The notes beneath the pieces were generated by a model, which saw only the letters and a list, made by a program, of their open reading frames with translations, was not told the DNA's origin and made no database searches. DNA of 29,040 nt, taken from contig CABSDC010000023.1 of assembly GCA_902476295.1 (NCBI GenBank), positions 1 to 29,040 of the forward strand, written 5' to 3'. This document shows, one piece after another, positions 1 to 6,849 of this stretch. Every line of letters begins with the position of its first letter. The stretch's first letter is position 1. The position numbers were made by a program, and so were the translations under genes. The DNA is from SFTJ01 sp905210415 (lineage in GTDB: Bacteria > Bacteroidota > Bacteroidia > Bacteroidales > Muribaculaceae).

Positions 1-95
1 AAGAATTTATCAGCAAACTTGAAAAACCTGATCAGGATGCCGCCGATCAGATTAATCGCCGCACGGAATTCCAAGTGATTTCGTTGCAGAATTAA
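1..95 (+). CDS. C-terminal end of an OmpA-family protein (partial)
   Basis: The reading frame starting at base 3 is open from the window edge and ends with TAA at 93-95. Its last residues include INRRTEFQVI, which closely resembles the end of the peptidoglycan-binding OmpA domain in Bacteroidota lipoproteins and OmpA/PD40-type proteins (usually NRR-x-EF-x-V). Such domains anchor outer-membrane proteins to peptidoglycan in the periplasm. Only about 30 residues are visible, so the rest of the architecture (beta-barrel, PD40 or TPR repeats) cannot be judged. The call rests on this one motif. Confidence 0.6.
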   Translation, partial: EFISKLEKPDQDAADQINRRTEFQVISLQN

Positions 96-260
96 TAGAC
101 GTCGCTGCACGTTTTCGGTGTGAAATTCAGCATTACTTTTTTGGAGTTTTTGTGGCAGTTCTGTCTTGAGGTAGGGCGGTTTTCGTGTGCCACAGAAATA
201 GGGGAAATCACACTTTAGGTGGGAAAATGTGAGAAATTATTGCTGTCGGGTAAAAGTATA
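96..260. other. Intergenic region after the OmpA-type gene
   Basis: No plausible gene is seen. TGTGGCA at 151-157 and TGCCACA at 188-194 form an inverted repeat that could be a weak terminator for the OmpA-type gene, but there is no T-run after it. The remainder is AT-rich and leads into foldback repeat copy 1. Confidence 0.4.
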
Positions 261-446
261 AACCAAACCGGACATTAGGGCGTATATGAAAATCTGTTTC
301 TACTGCTTGGAGTCTTTTGGTTTTTATAAGGCATCTTTTGCTTGTTTTTAACTTGCTATAGTTCGCTATAACTCATTAAAGAGCAATCAAAATCTGCGCT
401 TCTAAAACTCCGAAATCTATCCAAGCCCTAATGCCCGAATTGGGTT
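261..446 (+). repeat. Foldback repeat copy 1
   Basis: This is one of seven full copies of a ~185-bp element. The left end AACCAAACCGGACATTAGGG is matched inverted by the right end CCCTAATGCCCGAATTGGGTT. Internal landmarks shared with the other copies are GCTTGGAGTCTTT, TTTTTATAAGGCATCTTTTG, a small hairpin (here CTATAGTTCGCTATA), CAATCAAAATCTGCGCTTCT and CCAAGCCCTAATG. It lies between the converging OmpA-type gene and the 3' end of the adenosyltransferase gene. This is the copy whose left end diverges most (AACCAAACC rather than AACCCAAAT). Confidence 0.9.
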
Positions 447-508
447 TTATCGCTTATTGATAAGCGAGTGTGGGGTTTGTTGTTAGTAACGAAAGTTACT
501 GAAGTTGC

Positions 509-1054
509 TTATTTCTCCCAGAAAATTTCTTTGGTGCCTGTGGTGGTGATGTTGTAGCGTCCGATAACGAAGAACAAGTCGCTAATGCGATTTACGAAAC
601 GCATCACATCGGGGTTGACTGGTTTGTTGTCGGCAAGCAAGATGATGCGTCGTTCGGCACGACGAGCCACAGTGCGGCAAATCTCGGCTTGGGCGCTTAG
701 TTTAGTGCCGCCAGGGAGTACAAATCGGTGAGTCTTAGGCAGTTTTTCGTAGAGGATATCGATGATTTTCTCAATTGCTTCCACGTCTTCGTCTTCGATA
801 CCGAGGGCTGCTTTAGCGTCTTCGGTAGCGAGGTATGCGCCGATGTTGAAAAGCTTGTTTTGAATCATCAAAAGAACTTCGTAGATGTCGGGATACGGTT
901 CTTTGCATCCGACAGCAAGCATTGCAATCTGAGAGTTTAGTTCGTCAACAGTCCCGTAAGCTTCAATACGTGGGTCACTTTTGCTCACGCGAGTACCACC
1001 AACCAACGATGTGTGGCCGTGGTCACCAGTCATAGTATACAAAGGGCTTTTCAT
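509..1054 (-). CDS. Cob(I)alamin adenosyltransferase, PduO type
   Basis: The product (181 aa) transfers the adenosyl group of ATP to cob(I)alamin or a cobyrinic acid corrinoid, making adenosylcobalamin in the cytosol. Seen: the N-terminal ATP-binding stretch GDHGHTSLVGG, then RVSKSDPRIEAYGTVDELNS, and the later helix LPGGTKLSAQAEICRTVARR followed by NRISDLFFVIGRY. These are hallmarks of the trimeric PduO/MMAB family and the length is typical. It is the last gene of the minus-strand tsaE-birA-LOG-PduO run, starting 6 bp after the stop of the LOG gene. No cobalamin riboswitch or other cobalamin genes are near, so it probably activates salvaged corrinoid. Foldback copy 1 sits just downstream. 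Confidence 0.93.
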   Translation of the reverse strand: MKSPLYTMTGDHGHTSLVGGTRVSKSDPRIEAYGTVDELNSQIAMLAVGCKEPYPDIYEVLLMIQNKLFNIGAYLATEDAKAALGIEDEDVEAIEKIIDILYEKLPKTHRFVLPGGTKLSAQAEICRTVARRAERRIILLADNKPVNPDVMRFVNRISDLFFVIGRYNITTTGTKEIFWEK

Positions 1055-1060
1055 AAGTGT

Positions 1061-1600
1061 TTAGATGTTTTTATTGAGTAAATTGATAAGTTCGTTGGTA
1101 TCGTTTGCAACAATAGTGCAGTCAATGTTTTTGCCACGAGCAAATTGAGATGAGGCGCATTCGCAGAGCTGGGCAATCAGATTGCCATACATATTATTGT
1201 AGTTAACGGCAAAAATAGGTTTTTTATTTTCCAGTTGGTCAACAATTAATTGCGAAAGTGTTGAAATCCATTCGTCGATTGTGCCGATTCCGCCCGGCAG
1301 ACATACGTAGGCGTCGCCTTTCTCGATCATGATGTCTTTGCGGTCGGAGAGGTTGTGGCAGGCAATCACTTCGTCGCAAACGGCATCTATGCGGTGAGTA
1401 AAAGTTTCGGGAACGATGCCAATCACCTTGCCTCCAGCATCGGCAGTGGCTTGCGCCACTGTGTGCATCAGACCGGCATTCACGCCACCATACACCAATG
1501 TGTGGTGGTGCTCGCCAATCCATTGGCCGAGGGCTTCGGCTATTTGCACGTATTCTGAGGAAAGTCCCTCGCGTGATGAGCAATATACTACTATATTCAT
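1061..1600 (-). CDS. LOG-family protein (TIGR00730, Rossmann fold)
   Basis: This 179-aa protein belongs to the LOG/'lysine decarboxylase-like' family, whose characterised members hydrolyse nucleoside 5'-monophosphates (cytokinin riboside monophosphate phosphoribohydrolase). Seen: N-terminal strand MNIVVYCSSR, VYGGVNAGLM near residues 38-47, and the diagnostic PGGIGTIDEW (family PGGxGTxxE) near residues 102-111, which forms the nucleotide/catalytic site. The substrate in this organism is not known. It lies 36 bp after birA and 6 bp before the adenosyltransferase, so it is very probably co-transcribed with both. The older name 'lysine decarboxylase' should not be used: no PLP site is present. 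Confidence 0.9.
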   Translation of the reverse strand: MNIVVYCSSREGLSSEYVQIAEALGQWIGEHHHTLVYGGVNAGLMHTVAQATADAGGKVIGIVPETFTHRIDAVCDEVIACHNLSDRKDIMIEKGDAYVCLPGGIGTIDEWISTLSQLIVDQLENKKPIFAVNYNNMYGNLIAQLCECASSQFARGKNIDCTIVANDTNELINLLNKNI

Positions 1601-1636
1601 AATATGAGGGTTTTAATAGGTTGTTCTAAAAATGTT

Positions 1637-2374
1637 TTATATCACAAAAGCCACCTCTTTAAAGGCAAATTCCTTCACCGAGCCATCGTCGGTGCCAAGG
1701 CATAGTGTGCCATCGGGTTTCACCTCGCGTATTGTGGCAGGGAATTGGCGGCCATCGGGCAGGGCAAAAGTGTGTTGCTTATCGTCGGCGCGATAGAGGT
1801 GATTAAAGTAGCGGCAGTGCAGCTCGTGGAATTGCTGCGGTGTGTATGTGGCAAACGAGCAGTATTGCTCTATGCGTGAGCAGATGTCGTGTAGCAATTG
1901 CGTGAGGTCGGTGTAGTTGCCGGTGATCTGCTTCAGACTGATAGGGTTGGGCGCATCGCTTAACCAAGTGTCTTGGTTGACGTTGAGCCCCACGCCTATG
2001 ATTGTTTGGCTGATAGCTTTAGTGGTGAGAGAGTGCTCGATGAGTATGCCAGCCACTTTGCTGTCGGCGTGATATATATCGTTGGGCCATTTGATGCAAA
2101 AGCCGGGGGTGATGGCGTTTAGGCAGTCGATAATGGCGAGAGATGTGGCTTCGCTGATGAAGAACTGGCGGTTTGGAGCAATGTCGGGATTCTTCAGCAG
2201 GAGCGAGAAAGCGAGGTTTTTGCCTTCTTCCGACTCCCAAGAGTTGCCTCGCTGGCCGCGTCCTGCAGTTTGCTTGGGAGTGTGAATCACCGTGCCCGAT
2301 GGCAGCATAGCAGCCATTCGAGCAATGTAGGTGTTGGTAGAAGCCGTCTCGTGTACAAGTATATATCGTGGCAT
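1637..2374 (-). CDS. birA: Biotin--[biotin carboxyl-carrier protein] ligase
   Basis: This enzyme activates biotin with ATP and attaches it to the carrier lysine of biotin carboxylases in the cytosol. Seen: HETASTNTYI at the N-terminus, TPKQTAGRGQRGNSWES (the biotinyl-AMP-binding GRGxxG loop) near residues 33-49, and KWPNDIY near residues 95-101. A short C-terminal beta domain follows. At 245 aa it lacks the N-terminal helix-turn-helix of the Escherichia coli repressor form, so it should be a ligase only. It starts 12 bp after tsaE ends and is followed after 36 bp by the LOG gene. All catalytic motifs look intact. Confidence 0.94.
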   Translation of the reverse strand: MPRYILVHETASTNTYIARMAAMLPSGTVIHTPKQTAGRGQRGNSWESEEGKNLAFSLLLKNPDIAPNRQFFISEATSLAIIDCLNAITPGFCIKWPNDIYHADSKVAGILIEHSLTTKAISQTIIGVGLNVNQDTWLSDAPNPISLKQITGNYTDLTQLLHDICSRIEQYCSFATYTPQQFHELHCRYFNHLYRADDKQHTFALPDGRQFPATIREVKPDGTLCLGTDDGSVKEFAFKEVAFVI

Positions 2375-2386
2375 AGAGCAGTGGTT

Positions 2387-2821
2387 TTATTCTGGGAAAG
2401 TGAGAGCCACCGAGCGCGATCCGTCGTCGTTAGGGTGGATGTCGACACGCACAGTGTGGTCAGGCAAAAGGTCGTCGATGCGTTCAGGCCATTCGATAAG
2501 GCAGATTGCGCCGCTTTCGAAATAGTCGTCAACGCCTATGTCTTCGGCTTCGCGTTCGTCTTCGAGGCGATAGAAGTCGAAGTGGTAGATTAGTTCGGCA
2601 GTGGTTTCGCTACGATATTCGTTTGCGATAGAGAACGAAGGAGAGTTGGTGACATCGTCCACTCCGAGTTCGCGGCAAATAGCGTTGATAAAAGTGGTTT
2701 TGCCAGCACCCATTTCGCCATAAAAGGCAAACACGTTGAAGTCGCCCATAGCGTCGATAAATTGTTTTGCGGCTTGCTGTATAGCGTCGAGATTTTCGAT
2801 TTTGAATTGTATCTTTTCCAT
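2387..2821 (-). CDS. tsaE: tRNA threonylcarbamoyladenosine biosynthesis ATPase TsaE
   Basis: TsaE is the ATPase that works with TsaB and TsaD to make the t6A modification at position 37 of ANN-decoding tRNAs. Seen: Walker A GEMGAGKTTF, the switch-like stretch TNSPSFSIANEY, and a C-terminal LIEWPERIDDLLP (TsaE family EWPE signature). The open frame extends upstream to 2899, but the start at 2821 (MEKIQF) gives the usual family length (144 aa), and the extra upstream residues do not look like TsaE. It is the first gene of the minus-strand operon, with a possible promoter at 2853-2860. The IS at 3016 ends about 195 bp upstream and does not appear to touch the promoter. Confidence 0.92.
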   Translation of the reverse strand: MEKIQFKIENLDAIQQAAKQFIDAMGDFNVFAFYGEMGAGKTTFINAICRELGVDDVTNSPSFSIANEYRSETTAELIYHFDFYRLEDEREAEDIGVDDYFESGAICLIEWPERIDDLLPDHTVRVDIHPNDDGSRSVALTFPE

Positions 2822-2852
2822 AATAAGATGTGTTTTGCTTAGTAGTGTTTTA

Positions 2853-2860
2853 CAAAAATA
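2853..2860 (-). promoter_or_regulatory. Candidate promoter of the tsaE operon
   Basis: On the minus strand the sequence TATTTTTG fits the Bacteroidota -7 consensus TAnnTTTG and lies about 32 bp upstream of the tsaE start. No clean TTG -33 element was identified at the expected distance, so confidence is modest. Confidence 0.45.
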
Positions 2861-3015
2861 GGTAAAATCCTCGAAATATTTTAGTGCCTTGGCGCACAAA
2901 TTTTGGCTTGAGATTTAAAAAACTGCTGGTCGTTGTAAATTTTTATGAAAAAAGGTTTCTTGTTGGTGAAATCTACAATATGGGCGATTGTAGGAAAATA
3001 CATTTTGTGATTATT

Positions 3016-4429
3016 ACTGTCCGCTAAATATAAATAGTCAGCGCCCAACTCGTTGATAGACATGAGTTGGGCTAACTTATATGATCAGACAAGACCCCAC
3101 CTTAGGAATTATATCCCATTTGGTGGCTCTTCAGCCGCCTCTTGCAGCATGCGTTTGAGGTCTTCGTCAGGCCTTTCAAAGAAATTATTGAGATTGATGT
3201 AGTACATGAGTACAATCCTTACCATTGTAGCCAATCCGGAGAAACTCCAGGAGCGATTCAAACGCTTTTGCAGTAATGTCATGAGAAGATTTGCTATTAA
3301 TGTGACCCATATTTGGATCTTGATGGCATTTGCGCTCTCTCCATAAAAATATCTGAGAGGGAAATTTTGCTTTATTTGTTTGAAGAGCGACTCGATAAGC
3401 CATCTTCTTTTGTAAATCAGCACTATATCATCCAGACTCAAGTCGAAATCATTAGTGAGCAGGCGTATGAGCTTTGGCTGTTTGCCTTTCTTGATGTCCA
3501 CATAGGTGATTATTCTTGTAATATGGTTTATTTCACCCTTGCGGAACACAACCACCTGCTCCCTATATTTCATCTTCCCATCCTCGGTCATATCCATACA
3601 GTCCTCTAGCACTTCGTATGTGAGATTTTTCTTCAACTTGGTCACATAGACCACGTTTCTTTCGGTCAGCATCTCAAACTTTTCATAGTTAATATATGCT
3701 CTGTCCATAGCCACAAGGCTATAGTTGGGGTATTAACAGGGGGCAAGCATAAAGGAGTCGTTTGTAGCAGCGGACGTGAACTTCACATCGCACGGCACGC
3801 ATTCATTGGCGTTGATGATGGTATGTACTTTAATGCCGCCCTTCTTCTTGCTTGTCTTTGGATGACGGCTAACGCCCTTGAACAAAACGTTGGAAAACAG
3901 AGATATAGTAGTGGAATCTATGATTCGGAGTTTCTTCATCCATGTCTCACAAGTGTTTTTTCGGCTGTCCGAGTTAAGTTCGGCCTTGTTGGGTTCGTAT
4001 AGGTCGCGATAGACGTCTTCGAAGAATCTCTCTGAGCGTCTGGAGTTTGCGTCAGACAAAGTGCTGCGTCTGGGAATACATTCCATACCTACATGGGCCA
4101 GTTTGCGAACTTCTGCGAGCATAGATGCTTCTATCTCACGCAGTGAGTCGAAATGCATAATCACGGCATAGAGCATAGTTAGCAGGTGATGCCACCCATC
4201 AAAACTCTTAACATAGCGTTCACCCCCATGTTTGCGGCTCATTTCAATAATCTTATCCTTGTTGAGGCAGTTTATTAGCTGACCATATACCGGCTGTCCG
4301 AAAAAATGTGTGCTTTTGCCCATAGTTATTTTAGTTTTTGTGGTAAAAGCAAAGTAACACAAAAAGGCTGACATCCAAGCGAGGATGCCAGCCTTAATTT
4401 TAGGTAGTCGATAACTTTTAGCGGACAGT
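3016..4429 (-). mobile_element. IS4-family insertion sequence, 1.4 kb, transposase disrupted
   Basis: The element is bounded by perfect 13-bp terminal inverted repeats, ACTGTCCGCTAAA at 3016-3028 and TTTAGCGGACAGT at 4417-4429. It encodes one transposase on the minus strand, filling 3109-4323. The family call rests on the transposase (N-terminal domain of the DUF4372 type plus DDE domain with the Y-R-E-K signature). No matching direct repeat is visible at the outer borders: GTGATTATT on the left and GATATAAGG on the right. The right end abuts a beta-barrel gene that has lost its 5' half. Confidence 0.88.
3109..4323 (-). pseudogene. IS4-family DDE transposase, split by an in-frame TAA
   Basis: The full frame runs from ATG at 4323 (MGKSTHFFGQPV) to the stop at 3109, about 404 codons, and is interrupted by TAA at 3733-3735. 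Both halves are in the same frame: ...FMLAPC, stop, YPNYSLVAMDRAY... The N-terminal part holds the DUF4372-like domain (GQLINCLNKDKI, SFDGWHHLLTML) and the first catalytic Asp in RIIDSTTISLF. The second half holds the second Asp (VAMDRAYINYEKFE) and YKRRWLIESLFKQIK, which fits the IS4 Y-(2)-R-(3)-E-(6)-K signature. Everything but the stop codon looks intact, so this is a recent single-base inactivation. Programmed readthrough is not known in this family. The open frame continues upstream of 4323 into flanking DNA, but those residues do not belong to the transposase. Confidence 0.9.
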
Positions 4430-4971
4430 GATATAAGGAATTCGACTACTTCGCATCTTATTCTATCGGTGGATTCACAGTAGCATTGTGGGATATCTGG
4501 AACTTCACAAATGCAGAAGGCGATGCAGCAAAGATTTTCAACTACAACTGCCGCACTACTGGTCACTTCCTTGATTTGAGCTTCAACTATAATTTCAGCA
4601 AGATTCCTTTGACTCTCTACTGGTCAACTATCATCGCTGGTAGCGACCGTGGCACTACAAATGGGGAGGTTAAGGATACTCAACGCTATTCTACTTTCGT
4701 TCAAGCTTCATACACAGTATATGAGAACGACAAGTTCGCCGTTACTCCTTCAGTAGGTGGTAACTTCGCATTCAAGCCAACTGTAAACGATGAAGGCAAG
4801 AAGCGCGAAACATTCTACGGCAACGAAGGCGGTATCAACGATGTTCGTTTGAACGTAACATATAAGTTGAAAGTTGGTAACCATCCGCTTCCTATCACTG
4901 CTACAGCTATGTGGAACCCACAAGCTAACAGAGGATATTATGGAGTTGCAGTGAATTTGTTGACACTCTAA
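4430..4971 (+). pseudogene. 3' fragment of an outer-membrane beta-barrel gene, 5' end lost at the IS
   Basis: The frame is open from the IS border at 4430 to TAA at 4969-4971, about 180 residues without a credible start (only a TTG at 4486). Seen: alternating aromatic/polar strands such as GHFLDLSFNYNFSKIPLTL, VQASYTVYENDKFAVTPSVG and VRLNVTYKLKVGNHPLPITA, ending in a typical strand YYGVAVNLLTL. This is the C-terminal half of a beta-barrel with no specific family that I recognise. The sequence left of the IS (below 3016) does not continue the gene, so the 5' half is deleted, not just separated. A terminator follows at 5019-5053. Confidence 0.8.
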
Positions 4972-5018
4972 TCGATAAATATAGGGAATTAGATCAAATT
5001 AAACGTTTGTATATCGTG

Positions 5019-5053
5019 GGCTGTGTTGCAAGAGATTGTGGCACAGCCTTTTC
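5019..5053 (+). terminator. Rho-independent terminator after the barrel fragment
   Basis: GGCTGTG (5019-5025) pairs with CACAGCC (5042-5048), followed immediately by TTTTCT. It lies 48 bp after the stop of the truncated barrel gene. Confidence 0.75.
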
Positions 5054-5094
5054 TGTACCCGGATTGTGACTATGTAAATATCAGATATGTATAA

Positions 5095-5131
5095 GCCCGA
5101 TGCGCAACCTCTGAGAGGCAGAGCATCGGGC
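5095..5131 (-). terminator. Hairpin downstream of porX
   Basis: GCCCGATGC (5095-5103) and GCATCGGGC (5123-5131) form a 9-bp perfect stem with an inner palindrome CCTCTGAGAGG. It lies about 45 bp beyond the porX stop and probably ends that transcript. The T-tract on the minus strand is weak. Confidence 0.6.
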
Positions 5132-5173
5132 AATGTCTTTGGCGCTATGCCGGCAGAATTGTCGCTATAGTGG

Positions 5174-6718
5174 TTATTTGGCGGCGAGAGTGACTATTGG
5201 CACAAGCATCTCTTCCATTGATATGCCGCCGTGCTGGAAGGTGTTGTTGTAGTATTGTGCGTAGTAGTTGTAGTTGTTGGGATAAGCGATAAAATCGCGG
5301 TTTGTGGCGAAAATATATGTTGATGAGATGTTTGGCGAAGGGAGTCCGAATGCCAAAGGTTTCTTTATCTCATACACCTGCTTAGGATTGTAGTTGAGCG
5401 CTTTGCCCACCTTGTAGCGCAGGTTGGTGTTTACGTTTTTATCGCCAATCACCTTCACAGGGTTGTTCACGCGTATGGTGCCGTGGTCGGTGGTGAGCAC
5501 CACCTTGTAGCCCTTCTCGGCAATACGTCGGAACAGTTCCATGGTAGTGGAGTGCTTAAACCACGACTCGGTGAGTCCGCGATAGGCAGCGTCGCTGTAA
5601 GCCAGTTCGCGAATCATCTTGCTCTCGGTGCGTGCGTGTGAGAGCATATCCACAAAGTTTAGCACCACCACGTTGAGGTAGTATTGCGAGAGCGAATTAA
5701 ATCGGCTTAGAAGCGATTCGCCAGCGGCGGTATCGTTGATTTTTGTGTAGGAGAACTTGTAATTCTTGCGATAGCGCTCAAGTATAGTCTGAATAAGAGG
5801 GCTTTCGTTGAGGTTCTTGCCTTCTTCCTCGTCTTCGTCGACCCACAGGTCGGGGAACATCTTAGATATTTGCACAGGCATCAGGCCCGAGAAGATGGCA
5901 TTGCGGGCATATTGAGTGGCGGTAGGGAGGATAGATGTGTATATGGCATCTTCCACCACCGAGAAATGCTCGCTGAGCAGGTGCGACACTGTGCGCCATT
6001 GGTCGAGGCGGAAATTGTCAATCACGATGAAGAACACCTTCTCGCCCTGGTCGAGCAGCGGGAATATCTTGCTGCGAAACACCTCGTGGCTCATGAGCGG
6101 GTGCTGAGGCGTGGTGATCCATGTCTCGTAGTTGCGCTTCACAAATTTTGCGAAAGTGTTGTTGGCCTCGGTTTTCTGCATTTGCAGCAGTTCGTCCATA
6201 TTGGTTTCTGCAGCAGAGAGTTTGAGCTCCCAGTGCACGAGCATGTTGTAGATTTCATACCAATCGTCGATGGTGTTGGCATTGCTTATGGCCATCGATA
6301 TTTTCTGAAATTCTTGTTGATAGTCGTTGGTGGCTTGAGCCGACACGATGGCGCTGCTGTGCAAGTTTTTCTTGATCGACAGCAGTATCTGGTTAGGGTT
6401 GACTGGTTTGATAAGGTAATCGGCGATTTTGTTGCCGATTGCTTGGTTCATGATGTTTTCCTCTTCGCTCTTTGTGATCATAATCACAGGCACATTGGGC
6501 AGAGTGATTTTGATTTGCGTGAGGGTTTCCAAGCCGCTGATGCCAGGCATATTCTCATCGAGGATGATGAGGTCGAAAGGGTGGTTGGCAGCGGCGTCGA
6601 GAGCGTCGCGGCCATTTGATACGGTCACTACTTCGTAGCCTTTGGCACGGAGAAACAGAATATGTGGTTTGAGCAAATCGATTTCGTCGTCAGCCCAGAG
6701 AATTACACCTTGAGTCAT
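5174..6718 (-). CDS. porX: Type IX secretion response regulator PorX (receiver + PglZ)
   Basis: PorX is the response regulator/effector that controls type IX secretion in Bacteroidota, acting with sensor PorY and an ECF sigma factor; its PglZ domain is an alkaline-phosphatase-type phosphodiesterase. Seen in 514 aa: a receiver domain at about 1-120 with acidic pocket D10/D11, phospho-acceptor D54 in LIILDENMPG, T82 and K104 in DYLIKPVNP; a helical middle; then the PglZ domain with FFIVIDNFRLDQW near 229 and VVLTTDHGTIRV near 417. Length and architecture match the family. It is downstream of porW, with its own promoter at 6739. No porY-like kinase is in the window. Confidence 0.95.
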   Translation of the reverse strand: MTQGVILWADDEIDLLKPHILFLRAKGYEVVTVSNGRDALDAAANHPFDLIILDENMPGISGLETLTQIKITLPNVPVIMITKSEEENIMNQAIGNKIADYLIKPVNPNQILLSIKKNLHSSAIVSAQATNDYQQEFQKISMAISNANTIDDWYEIYNMLVHWELKLSAAETNMDELLQMQKTEANNTFAKFVKRNYETWITTPQHPLMSHEVFRSKIFPLLDQGEKVFFIVIDNFRLDQWRTVSHLLSEHFSVVEDAIYTSILPTATQYARNAIFSGLMPVQISKMFPDLWVDEDEEEGKNLNESPLIQTILERYRKNYKFSYTKINDTAAGESLLSRFNSLSQYYLNVVVLNFVDMLSHARTESKMIRELAYSDAAYRGLTESWFKHSTTMELFRRIAEKGYKVVLTTDHGTIRVNNPVKVIGDKNVNTNLRYKVGKALNYNPKQVYEIKKPLAFGLPSPNISSTYIFATNRDFIAYPNNYNYYAQYYNNTFQHGGISMEEMLVPIVTLAAK

Positions 6719-6738
6719 AATGCTTATAGAGTTTTATG

Positions 6739-6769
6739 CAAAGATAGTGCAATGAGTCTGTTCAAGCAA
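6739..6769 (-). promoter_or_regulatory. Promoter of porX
   Basis: Minus-strand TATCTTTG at 6739-6746 matches TAnnTTTG, with TTG at 6767-6769 twenty bases upstream. It lies about 20 bp before the porX ATG and shows that porX can be transcribed separately from porW. Confidence 0.75.
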
Positions 6770-6849
6770 GAATAATTTTCACGCTTAGGCAAGATGAAAT
6801 GGTGAAAAAATGCGAGTGCGGCGTCAGCAGGTTGGCGCCATTCGCGAGG

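Noticed and set aside
509..1600. Cobalamin riboswitch controlling the adenosyltransferase
   Set aside because: The gene starts 6 bp after the previous gene, so there is no leader to hold one.
2944..3009. Short plus-strand frame MKKGFLLVKSTIW ending before the IS, considered as the lost 5' end of the barrel gene
   Set aside because: It stops with TGA at 3007-3009 before the IS and has no signal peptide cleavage site or barrel strands; there is no evidence that it belongs to the fragment at 4430-4971.
2881..3063. 60-codon minus-strand ORF spanning the left IS end
   Set aside because: It starts inside the IS and continues into flanking DNA, with no family-like sequence. It is most likely chance reading across the insertion border.
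3733..3735. Programmed stop-codon readthrough in the IS transposase
   Set aside because: No readthrough mechanism is known for this family and no context signal is seen. A plain nonsense mutation is simpler.
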